From NCBI GenBank assembly GCA_025504975.1, contig JANUWI010000012.1:682001-746000 (forward strand): a stretch of DNA of 64,000 nt, given 5' to 3'. The translations under genes and the position numbers were made by a program. Source of the DNA: Plenodomus lindquistii. Lineage: Eukaryota > Ascomycota > Dothideomycetes > Pleosporales > Leptosphaeriaceae. Below the pieces are notes generated by a model. It saw only the letters and a program-made list of their open reading frames with translations. It had not been told where the DNA came from and searched no databases. Positions 1-10,989 of this stretch are shown here, one piece after another (position 1 is the stretch's first letter; each line of letters opens with the position of its first letter).

Positions 1-778
1 ACTGCCGCCAAGCGGGGGGCATATATTGACCCATGGATCATCAGCCGCATGGTTCGCAGCCCGCGCGGCCTCTGCTGCCAAAGAGGGTCGGCGGCGTGCA
101 GTGGGCGACAGCAAATGGGTGTGCGGTATACACGGCTCTCACTGGCAGGTATGCTCTGGGTATACCACACAGGGTGCCGACGGTGATGGCGCCATGAGGT
201 GAGGGCAGCGGGGCCAATGCCAGTGCAGGCGCAGGCGCAGGTGCAGGTGCAGGTGCAGGTGCAAGTGCAGTGTCTCGTGCTCCAACCGCAACCGCAGCAA
301 CACCGGAGCTCGCGCGGGGCGGTTGCACTGAGCCCCCGGTCGTGTTGCTGATTTCACACCACGATGCAGTCGATCCCTGACGGCGCCTGAGCCAGGGTGC
401 CCGGGACATGCGAGCGATTCAACGGCTGGCGGGATCCAAGCATGACGCTCGCGCTCACTGGGCGCATGGGCTATCCCCAAACGAAACAATCCTGGCCCGC
501 CTCTTGGACTGATTTTTGCAACTACCTCATGCTCAAGCCAGGTTCACACTACCCCAAAGTCTGCTAAGGGAATATCCTGCAGCTTAACCAGCGCCGGGAA
601 GCGCAGCATCACCTCGCCGCCCTAGCCCACCCGCAAACATGTGTTTAAATACTCGTGCTTCCGCTGCTTCCCCGGTGCAAGCGGGTTTTTGCTCCCACCA
701 TTCGATGTGATCATCGCCTTGTCGTCCACCCAAGTAGTTTCACGTTTCCTCGTACTACCACGCTCGCTGGCCGTTGCA
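1..778. other. Left-edge stretch without a supportable gene
   Basis: I see no credible coding region here. A degenerate hexanucleotide repeat (GCAGGT/GCAGGC units) lies at about 223-270 and produces long artificial reading frames of alternating Pro/Ala or His/Leu. The last 140 bases before position 779 are probably the 5' leader of the glycosyltransferase gene. Confidence 0.5.
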
Positions 779-2445
779 ATGTTTCCCTTTTCATGGACCC
801 TGTTTCCCAATTGGAGTTGGTTTTGTATCTTTCTGACGCTGTTGTAAGTCGGCCTGCACCCTACCCCACGCACGCCATGCCACGAGCTGTCACTGTCACT
901 GCATTGCACCCCACTAACCCACTACCAACAACAGTTTGTTCCGATATGTCAGGTTATGGGTCAATCTGGCGAGCAACTGGACTTATACGCCCATACAGCC
1001 CGTCGACGACCCAACAATCACGTCAAAGGACATGACTGTAATCATCCCCACCGTAGCCGAAGATCTCCAACAATTGAAGGAAACCGTCCAAAGCGCATAC
1101 CGACTCGAGCCTCGGGAACTTCTTCTCGTAACCCCCGACTCGCGTGTTAAGCGTGTCTATCAAATGGTCGACGAGTTGGGCAACCCAAAGCGCATTCAAG
1201 TCTTGTCAGTCAGCCAGGCCAATAAGCGCAGGCAGCTGTGTCGGGCGATTCCAGAAGTCGAGACCAAAATCACATTGCTACTCGATGATGATGTCTGGCT
1301 ACCAGAGAAGTTCAACAAGTGGATTCTTGCACCCTTTGAAGATGCTCGTGTGGGCGGCGTTGGCACCAATCAACAAATCCGCCGCTTCAATCGCTCCAAC
1401 ATCTGGGAGTTCCTTGGCGCCATATATTTGGTCAGGAGAAACTTTGACTGCACAGCGTGCAACTGGATTGACGGCGGCCTGCCTTGCCTCTCGGGACGAG
1501 CCGTTGCGTATCGCTCTGAGATTCTGCAAGACCCAAACTTTACATATGGCTTCACACACGAGACCTGGGGCAGCGATCACTTCCTCAACGCCGACGACGA
1601 CAACTTCATCACGCGCTGGCTCTTCTCGCACGACTGGAAGATCAAGATCCAGAACCACCGCGAGTGCGAGGTGGAGACGACGCTCGAGGATGATTCCAAA
1701 TATCTGCGCCAGTGTCTTCGCTGGGTGCGCTCCAACTGGAGGAGCAATTTGACCAGTCTGACCGAGACAAAAATGTGGATGTACGTACCCGTACCGGCTC
1801 GCTTGGATTATTGTGCACAACTTGGCGTCGTACGGGCGCCAAGCCCTCCATGCCCCTCATGCCAACCGCCGACTGGCACTGGTCTCTGCGTGTGCTGACT
1901 ACCTGCAGGAGCTACCCATGGTCTCTCTACGCCGTCTTCCAGACCACGATTACGCAATGGGCCTTTGTGCTCGACGGCCTGTTATTCGCATCGGTCTACT
2001 TTGCCCTAGCCGAGGCCGGATACTACGCTGTCGAGGATAATGGCCAGCCCAAGGGTGCGCACTGGCAACGCACCCTCCTGTGGGCGCTGTTCATCGCACA
2101 CTGGGTCTTTGCAAAGACAATCAAACTAGTTCCGCATTTGTTGCGAAACCCGGGCGACGTCCGTTTTATCCCGGTCTCGATTCTGTTTGGTTATTTCCAC
2201 AATCTGATCAAGCTGTACGGCTGCATCACCGTGACAGAGGTATGTTCTAGCCCCGCACAAAGGGCTTGCGTGCCAAACACTAACGGCTGCATCAGACCAC
2301 ATGGGGCACTCGCGAGGGCGCAGATGCCGACGACAACATCAGAATGTTGCCCATCCCCTCAATGGCCATGATTACGCCGCCTTCGACGCCTGCTCCAGGT
2401 GGCCGCATGCTTCGTGAGCGCTGCGCCGGTTTTGCGTTGAGTTGA
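779..2445 (+). CDS. Cps1-like family 2 glycosyltransferase (polysaccharide synthase)
   Basis: Predicted integral-membrane processive glycosyltransferase of the Cps1/hyaluronan-synthase-like GT2 family, which polymerises a cell-wall or capsular polysaccharide from UDP-sugars. I read four exons: 779-843, 935-1780, 1909-2239 and 2296-2445, giving 463 aa. The donors are GTAAGT, GTACGT and GTATGT, each acceptor is CAG, and all junctions keep frame. The first exon encodes an aromatic-rich N-terminal membrane segment. The catalytic domain carries the GT2 aspartates (LLLDDDVW near residue 125 and NADDDNF near residue 225) and the acceptor-site QCLRW motif near residue 260. Exon 3 supplies further membrane helices, and exon 4 a short tail beginning TTWGTREGAD. 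Seen: motifs and splice sites. Known: GT2 D,D,D,QxxRW chemistry. Inferred: the exact polymer, which cannot be named. Confidence 0.85.
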
Positions 2446-5400
2446 GCTTGCCATTCCAATTCGACCTCGTGATTTAGTCAGCATCTGCCGTGTTTGGGCT
2501 TGCGTCCGCCGATTTGGACGCCGTAATGTTAGACTTTGATGGTTCGTTCACAGCATGATCGATCCTATCAGCACTTGCTCGATAGATTTGCATCGCCTTT
2601 GTTTCTCCTTCAGCGAGCATGGTTGCCTACCGGGCATCAAAATGGGACCGGATGATTGTATGCAAGGCGTTTCAGGAGTCGTCTCCTCATGGTCGGTGCA
2701 AAATTGCAGCGGTTTGTTTTTCCCAGGGCGGTTCAGAGGATACCCACCCAGTGTAGTCCAAATATGCAAAAGCCATACAAGAATGCGTTTCCACTCAGTA
2801 GTCTTCTTGCTCTTGCTCTTGCTCTTGCTCTTGCGGCAGTTGCTTGTGCCTGTCTCGCGTACTGCATTTGGCAGCAGCACCTGCGCATCTCACCTGCGTC
2901 CGACAAAGTTCTGCCCCCATCTTCAATAATCAGCGTCAACCCCATTCGCACCTCACTCTCACTCGACGATCAGCCTCCCGGTACCGGTACCGGTACCGTC
3001 ATGACCTTTGCTCCCTGCGATCCCCCTAGTAAGCCGTCTCAGGCGCCTGACCCACGCAGCACGGACTGCAATGTATCTATGTCCTGTGTAGCGCGAACCA
3101 TCACCCGCATCATCAACATCGCCAATGAACTCCTCGCTGGATCCCTGGACCATGCTTAAAGCAGGACGGCACGCCTATCTGATAGTACTCAGCTACTCGA
3201 CGCTTGCCCCTGACAGTCAAAGTACGCGCAATTCCTGGCAAATGTACCCGAACGACGACTCAACACGGCAGGTGCCTATTTGCATGTACCCAAGTACCCT
3301 CGGCTCACGGGATGGGGGCTCAAGCAACCCCAGCCCCTCTCGGACAGACTCCACTCCTAGCCATCGCCTGCCCCGAAACACCAGCGGAAGATTATGAAAG
3401 TCGCACAACAGCGGGACACCTTCACCGGCCCAAGTAATCTCCGCATCCTTCCTCTCCGCCGCTGTGACAATGACCATGTCATTGTTTACCACACTATACA
3501 CCGGCCGCCGTGCCTCCCTTCGAGTGTGCATCCTACCCATTTCGATCGCGCTTGCATGTCAGGGTCATGGCGTCCGAAAGTCCTTCCACCAACGATTTGG
3601 CACTCAAGCGAGCCTGCAGGCTGCTGCGGGTCTTATTTGGGGCTCGAGAAGAAATTCAGACGGCGCCGAATTGTTATGCACACTTGCATCGCCGGTCCTT
3701 TCGTCCATCATCATTGTGCATAGCCGCATCTGGCATCCCTGTCACGACACTCTGCTGAGCAGCAAAATTTGATCAAGTTGCTCAAGCAGCGCAACGCTCG
3801 TTGATCGTGCCCCAGCCGGCACAGCCATCAAGCGAGTCACAGGCAGAGACCCTTTGCGCTCAAACTTTATGCTTGTCATCCCGCTCCCGCAGGCCTGTGT
3901 CATCTGAGCCAAGATCTCACGCTAGCCTGGCGCCGAAGAGCGGCGCAACGCCAGTACCAATTCTTCTTGTCTCGTCATAGCGGCTGCATCAATGGGCCAT
4001 CAGCCTTTCCCATCATAGCCTACAATGAGCAATGGGTGCCGTACACTATCTATCCAACGCAAGAACATCATCATCGGTATGCTGCATGCGATCTCTCTGG
4101 CCCGCATCCCCGATGCAACAGCATGCAGTCCAGCTCAGGGACAGAACCTACGTCCACTTGCATGCGTGGCTTACAACTGGCCGTGTATTGCGTTGATTGG
4201 TTTTGAGAGTCGTGAGTGTTTGACGCATGTGCGGGTGCCATAGCAGGATATATTGAGATGGCGGCAATATGGCGCCCCCCACGATCATGATGCTTCTCAG
4301 AATGGGTATGCTGTCATGACAAGCAAATTCGTCAAATTGACAGCATATTCTGATGGATATTACATTGACAAGTTCGCCAGTTCCGTCTCCATACGTACGT
4401 GCACTCTATATTTCACTTTCGATAAGTTGCTACTGTCTGTTGAGTGGATGTATTCCCACTCAGCCGAGTAGAAGCGAAAACTCTGCACTTCATGCATGGA
4501 CATGTTGTTGGCTGATGTCAGCAACAAAACGTTCGCTTACAGTCGCCAGTATCTCAGGGCCCTGCCTATGCAAGGTAAAAGCGGGTGCATGATCGGCAAC
4601 AGTTAATGGCAAGAAAAAAGCCCCGCAGCATCCTTTACTCACGCCACCGGATCGTTCGTTAATTCGTTCTATCAATACGACCAGCATAGGACTACAACCG
4701 CCCACAAAGTTGCACATGGCGACATTATCACTCGTGAGTGTCAGGTGATGATGGATCTAGAATCCGCATTTCTGGGACCACCTTGCAAATGTGTGGCCCA
4801 ACAAAATGAGTAGCAGCATCCCATGAAATCTACAACTTCCCAATGACGACTACACCAACACGAGACAAGAAGCCAACGCGTTGGAGACGAGGACTGCCAA
4901 GCCAAAGTAGGTATAATAGTCAAGCGCGTCCAGTCACCTGCTAGCTCATCTGGTCATTTCTCAGTCTGCAATCCACATTCGTTTCTATACCACACGAACA
5001 CTGGAGTACGAAGATTACAAGACGACAAGCCAATTCATCTTTGACTCTTGCTGAGGTGATTTGTTGCGTCCGTTACAGTGCCCTAGGGGTATCCCCTCTG
5101 GTAACATCGACGCTGTTGCAAACTCTCGGGTGTACCCTTCGGTAACGTTCGCGCCGGGCCGGTCTGTGAACCCGAGATCTGAGCGGCAAGCACCTGCTGC
5201 TAATCTGGCTGCTCGAGTCAGAACCCTGACGCTGAGAAAGTGTCCGGTGGTCGATCTTCACAGTCAAAGACCAACAAAACGATCACAACCTGACGTCTAC
5301 TTTAGCTGGACGCTACTCGAGAGGAGCAGATGCTATGAGCATGTTAGTTGAGATGCTCGCGCGCGCCATCTTGCCGATAATACGAAAGCAATGCTTGATG

Positions 5401-7625
5401 CGCCGTACCGGGATACGCTATTGGTACTGTGTCATCACAAGGGAGGCCTGGTCTTGTAACCGGGACGCTCACACATCCGAGGCTATCTCATCGATGCGAT
5501 CGGAACTTTGCTCAAAACCAACTCCAGTGATCAATCACACCCAGGATGAAACGAAGAGCACGTCATAGCAATTGGTGCATGTCTGCAATGGGAAGAGAGT
5601 GCTTCGCTGTTCCCACTGTTTCGAGTTTGTCGATCTGTCGGATCCGAATTCAGCCTCAAAGCCGACCTGGCCATTCCCTCACAAATGCCGTTCACTCTAC
5701 CATGGTTGCACGAACGTCAGACCCTGTATCTGCACGTTGACAGTTTTGTGCGGAATCAACGCTGCTTTTGCTGACCAATAGCGTGGAAAGTGAGCATAAA
5801 CAGTTGCGTGAAGGCTAGAATTCACAGCATCACTGATTTCTCGGGATATTGAGCCGGACCATCATCTCACTCCACAAGACGAGCATCTGCACCGGCACAC
5901 TAAAATGTCGTGCAGGAAGCCGATGCTTAAGCTTGACTCGGCATAATGTCCAGCCAAGGGTCTTTCTTGTTTTTCTCCACAGCCCAAATTCGCGACGTCT
6001 AGGCTGACGTCCCGCGCAATCTTTGAGTCCAGCCCCGATCAAAAAGTAGCAGCCAGGCCACTCCATGTCAAGCTTGTCAGTCCATGCATTCGATGCACCT
6101 GTATGCGAATTACGACATAATCTGTCTGCTCAATCTCCACCGGATGATGCGCTGCTGCAAGACATATGCCGCACCTTGAACTCTTTTGGTAGGTGGCTGG
6201 TGTCCGGTGATGGTCGCCACCTGCCAATGGGTGTTGGCGGATGATGGGCAAACCTGTGTGGATACGACTATGACTAGCGCTACTGAGATGTCTTACACGG
6301 CCACACTGACACTGAAGTGGTTGGTGCTGACATGGGGAGTATTGCCTCCCATGATGTTGCGTGGACCCTCTACGTCGTTGGGTCTGGCGCTGGTGGAGTG
6401 ACTAGAGGTGGCGATCGGGAGGAAAAGGACTATGTACGCAATGCTGCGGCGTACTAGGTGTACGACTGACAGGCCACGCGCACCAGGGCACAGTCTGCGA
6501 GCCTGCAACTTGCCGATGCCATCAACACTGTCACTGCCGCTACCACATCAGCCAGCTACACATGAGCAACCAGATGCTTCACAGAGCCGCACAGCAGCAC
6601 GTGACGCATCCTTCATGTCTTGTTGAGTTGTGGAGGTGCCGTGGACGCGTCAAGCGAGCACTCGGACCTCACGGATCCGTTTACCCCACCTTGCCTCTAG
6701 CCATGATAACGACCTGTCACCTCCCCCACCAATTCCCGGTCAGCTCGGAAATTGACTTTGACACCTGTCCTTGCCTGTACGGGAGATCCAGATGTGGCTG
6801 CGACCTCGAATGACTTGCCTAGTCTGAAAGGCTTATGTACACGGGCATATCCACCACACCTGGGTAGTCGTCTCTGTACCAATGTAGCCTGTGGGCCGGG
6901 GTCTGCAAACTTATGCATGCACCCGTTGAGATAAGATTTTCAATTTCTCTTCCGTCGTGCTTGCTACGATCCACCAGGAGCCCCGATATGGTGCTTCCAA
7001 GGCAGCGTACATAGTCGCTTCAGGGTACATGTAAGCGGCAGTCGCGGGGCGAGCGACCTGGCGATACCAATGGCAGACGGCGAGTTCCCACCCAGCACCA
7101 GCATGATAGAAGGGCCGAAGCAGCAGTCATCCTAGCCATCGAAGATCCATTTGCGTCATTTTGAATCCTGACGGCATATGAAAGTGTGCCGAACAATGCC
7201 TAATCGGCATCGTACAAATTGTCATGACTGGCCTCTCGTTGTTTCCAGGCTAAGGCCTGATTCAGTTCGATCAACACCACCGACTGGTCAGACCCGGATT
7301 GGGACCATGATGCACACTACCGCATCGCACTCCTGGGGAAACGCCTGAGGCGGTTCACGACAATTACCATCATGCTAGATCCCAAGTTTCGCATCCTCGA
7401 GCATACGGCGCAGGGCAACTGAACACAACATGGCTGGCCTGACCACTGCCCTCGGACCATGCTACCCCGCGGTCCGAAGCACAACCTCCCCGCCTCCACT
7501 GAAAATGCAGGGCGACGTTCCCATCATTACATCACATGCAACTTGACCGAGCGCCTCTTTACACAAACAGAAGAGTGGACTGAGACAACAGACATTCACC
7601 TTCTCCACACCCCTTGTCTTTTTCA
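2446..7625. other. 5-kb stretch with no supportable gene
   Basis: Only short, mutually overlapping reading frames occur, none with a recognisable domain. A CTTGCT tandem repeat lies at about 2806-2834 and a GGTACC tandem at about 2978-3000. Two short frames have coding-like codon use but no family I know: a minus-strand one at 3217-3540 and a plus-strand one at 3570-3758. They may be remnants of decayed genes or exons of unrecognised ones. I leave the stretch unannotated. Confidence 0.4.
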
Positions 7626-8862
7626 ATGGCGCCATCACGCATCCTAGACTCGCATATCCACCTCTGGCCGGGGACTGCAACCACTTCAAACCACCATGGG
7701 TGGATGACCGCGGGCCATTTTCTCGCTAAGAGACATGGAATCCAAGATTACCTAGATGTTACAAAGCCACAACCCTGGGGCTTTGTGTACGTAGAAACGG
7801 ATCGGTATCTACCATTGCCGAGTCCTAAGATCCAGAAAGATGAGCGTGAGGAGGTGCAAAAGGCAAAACTTGCATCCTGGGCGGAACAGCCATTGGAAGA
7901 GCTCAAGTTTCTACGACGAATTGTCGAGGGCAGGACAGAAGTCGATGATGGTTCTCCCATTGATGGAACTGGGGAGATGATGATGAAGGGATGCGTTGTT
8001 TGGGCGCCGTTTCATCTTCATCCCAGTCTCTTCCAGACATATCTCAGCTTGGCGGAAGAAGTTGCTGGACCGCAGCTTTGGAAGCGTGTAGTCGGATTCC
8101 GATACTTGCTTCAGGGGAAACCGCAAGGCGAAGTGAAGAGACTAGTAGAAAGCCAAGATTGGATCGAGAACCTCGTCAGTTTGGGAAATGGAAGAGATGG
8201 CAAGGGATGGGCGTTCGACGTCGGAGTCGATACGCATCGCGATGGTCTAGAGCCGCTCGAAGCAGTCAGCCAGATGATTCAGGAAGTGCGGAGAAGAGAA
8301 AAAGACAGCGAGAGTGGGAAGGCGGTGCGGTTCGTACTTAGTAAGTTTCACCCCTTCTCCATCGAATCTCCAAGTTGCATGAACGTCAAAGAGATCAGAC
8401 ATCCTTCGAAGAAGCGCCAAAAAAAAAAGAAACCCGGTAAACCCAAACGTAAACGTAAACATAACCCTAACATTTCCTCTAGACCACCTTTGCAAACCAC
8501 CCCTCCCCTCCCCCCCATCCCCACCTTACACAACCGCCCTCACCCCCCTAACCACCGACAAAAACACCTTTATGAAACTTTCCGGCGCCTTCAACGAATT
8601 CTCCCCCTCTACGCCTTCAGACATCTCATCGCTTCTTTCAGCCCTACACCCGTACCTCAGCTTCATCCACCAAGCGTTCCCCTCTAGAGTCATGTTCGGG
8701 TCTGACTGGCCCGTGTGCAATGTTGGTGGTCCGGTAGGTGCAGGTGCGAATTGGCGGCTTTGGAGAGAGGTGGTGGAGATGTGGGTGGGGGGGTTGGGTG
8801 CGGAGGAGCAGGAGAGGGTGTGGTGGGGGGCGGGGTGCGAGGGGTATGGGGTTGAGGTGTGA
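7626..8862 (+). CDS. lra2: L-rhamnono-gamma-lactonase-like amidohydrolase
   Basis: Amidohydrolase-2 (TIM-barrel metal-dependent hydrolase) of the kind that opens L-rhamnono-1,4-lactone in fungal L-rhamnose catabolism. There are two exons, 7626-8340 and 8483-8862 (intron GTAAGT...TAG, phase 1), giving 364 aa. The N-terminal metal-binding HxH motif is DSHIHLWP at residues 8-15. The splice recreates the family's strand-end motif FVLNHLCKP, where relatives usually read DHxGKP. The C-terminal metal-binding motif is FGSDWPVCNV. The ATG at 7626 puts HxH at the usual distance from the N-terminus. The assignment to rhamnonolactone rests mainly on the neighbouring L-rhamnose dehydrogenase, which faces it tail to tail. 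Another sugar lactone or a cyclic dicarboxylate is a possible alternative substrate. The exon-2 start is very C-rich and the 3' end very G-rich. Confidence 0.75.
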
Positions 8863-9080
8863 GGTGTTAAGGGAGTGTGGTGGGATGGTGGGAGGGTTTG
8901 GAGTAGGAGGTGGCTAGTCTGATAGTGGGTTGGAAATGGTGTGGTGGGTTTGAGAAGATGGGGTGGGTGGGTGGCATGTACCATTGTTCAACGTACGCAA
9001 GAGCCCCTTTATTGTCTCTTCCCCTCAACTGTTGTTATTGTTATTGTTATTGCTAGTTTGATATCTCACTCCCCTTTCCA

Positions 9081-9117
<37 letters not shown>

Positions 9118-9639
9118 TCCTACTAATAACCCAGCACACCCACCGCCCTACCGTCCGCCAACATTAACTGCATAAAAAATAAATAAAACAGTATAGGAAT
9201 GAATATATGTATGAATTTAATGGTTGCGCAGTTCGCTTGCAAAGGGGAAAATTCCATGAGAGGATGGATTACGGCGTGAGGTGTGGCATCAAGGGGGGAT
9301 ATGGGATATGGAATATGGGCCATAGGATTGAGCAGAGAAAGAGAGAGAGAGGTGGAATTAATCTGGTATGGTGTGGAGATTTGCGGGTAGTGTATATGTA
9401 TGAGTTGTCGTGTTGAGCTGGGCTAGTAGCAGCACTGACAGTTGTGTTTTCGACAGGTGCAGAATACTGGGGCTGGTGGGATAGGAAGATGTGAGAGGTT
9501 GAGTAGTTTTGGGGCTGCGGATATTGAGTGGGAATTTGGCTCGTCACACTGGCTAAACGCGTAGTTTGCTATCACGACTTATCCTCTTCCCTCTCAGTCT
9601 TGGTATTCTCTTCCGTAGTAGCAGCATCTTGTTTCAAAA
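8863..9639. other. Convergent intergenic region between the rhamnose genes
   Basis: This 777-bp region between two gene 3' ends has a G-rich start, TTATTG-type short repeats near 9030-9055, and a (CA)n microsatellite at 9086-9116. No gene is seen. It probably holds both transcription terminators. Confidence 0.5.
9086..9116. repeat. (CA)n microsatellite
   Basis: An uninterrupted run of about 15 AC dinucleotides is directly visible. It lies between the convergent lactonase and dehydrogenase genes. Confidence 0.95.
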
Positions 9640-10577
9640 CTATTGTAGATTGACAAAAAGCCCCCCATCCACCAACAACTGCGCCCCATTAACATACGAG
9701 CTCAAATTGCTCCCCAGAAACACTGCCGGCCCCGCAAGATCGCTCGGCACACCCGTGCGACCCAGAGGTATCCTGCCTTCCATGTACTTCCTCTTCTCCG
9801 GGTCCTCGAGATCCTTGTCGTTGAGCTGCGTCTTGATTGTACCCGGGAGCAAGGCATTGCAGCGGATGTTGTACTTTCCTAGCGCACAGGCAGAGGACTG
9901 GATCAAGGACAACACACCGGCTTTTGTAGGTGTGTAGTGACCTTGTTGTGCGCCGCCGACGAGTGCAGAGATGGAGGATATGCCGATTATGGAGCCGCCT
10001 GGGGGCGACTGGGTGGATAGTTGTTGTGCGCCGGCTTGGATGGTGTGGAAGGCGCCCGTGAGGTTTGTGGTGAGGGTTTGGTTCCAGAGGTCTGGTGTAA
10101 TTCTGTGGTGGTGGTACAGTCGTTAGCCTTGTCATTGTTTTGCGTTTGGGATGCCGGTTGTAGAAAAGGCAACGGCACGTACTCTAGGAACTCTTTGAAC
10201 TCGCAGATACCGGCATTGCTGATGATGACATCTAAGCGTCCCCAGTTGTCTACTACCGCCTTCACCAGCGCCTTTCCTGTCTCGGGCTTTCCTACATCGC
10301 CGGGCACTTGGACTAGTCGCTTTGTAGTCTCCTCTTTGCTGATGTTTAGGGCTTGTGCTGCTTCGTCGAGGAGCGATTGGAACTGTTCAGAAGACTTTGG
10401 GTCGCCAAAGTGGTTCACAGCGACGTTTGCGCCGTGCTCGAGGTAGCCCAGAGTTATGGCGCGGCCAATGCCTGTCACGCCGCCAGTGATGGCCATGGTC
10501 TTGCCAGAGAGGAGCTGGGGGGTTGATGCGGCGGGTGCGCTGGCCTCTTTGTTCCAGAGACCGCTCATTCTGCTCAT
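9640..10577 (-). CDS. lra1: L-rhamnose 1-dehydrogenase (SDR family)
   Basis: Classical short-chain dehydrogenase/reductase, predicted to oxidise L-rhamnose to L-rhamnono-lactone with NAD(P)+, the first step of the non-phosphorylating fungal L-rhamnose pathway. Two exons, 10577-10183 and 10102-9640, joined in phase (GTACGT donor, CAG acceptor), give 285 aa. The cofactor motif is TGGVTGIG near residue 31, followed by SNAG and the catalytic YTPTK with an upstream Ser in GISSISALVGG. The C-terminal half (GTIKTQLNDKDLEDPEKRK, then the terminus VDGGLFVNLQ) closely matches what I remember of yeast and fungal L-rhamnose dehydrogenases. The start at 10577 (MSRMSGLWNK) is preferred over an in-frame ATG 17 codons upstream because relatives begin near MSGLL. 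The neighbouring lactonase supports the pathway assignment. Confidence 0.82.
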
Positions 10578-10989
10578 CTTGGCTGCTATGAGGTGGTGGG
10601 TATGGAGGGTGTGAATGGAGGGTGTCAAAGTAGTCTACGCGGGGTATGCAGGGAAGCTACTGTGGTCGTAGAGGTTGGCAATTTGGAGACAAGTCACAAT
10701 CAAGTGGGCAGATGTGAACAGACGTGAAGACTGCTCGGAGCATCCCGAAGAGAGGCCACGATATCCATCTGCCGCTATGCGCCGTGCGGACTCGGTAGCC
10801 ATGATGGTATGGTGGAAGCATGGCCTCTGGCGGTTCGGCATAGTAAAGGCCGAGCGGGGGCTTGGCGTCTGCTATGGCGGACACGTTGACCATCCAACGC
10901 AACCGACGCGTCAAGCACACGTGAGGCGCCCAAACCACTTGCGCAGCTACAGCGGCCCGTTTGGAGAGGACCCGTGGAGAAGCGCGACA

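Noticed and set aside
41..489. Pro/Ala- and His/Leu-repeat frames at the left edge
   Set aside because: They are translations of a hexanucleotide tandem repeat on overlapping frames, not genes.
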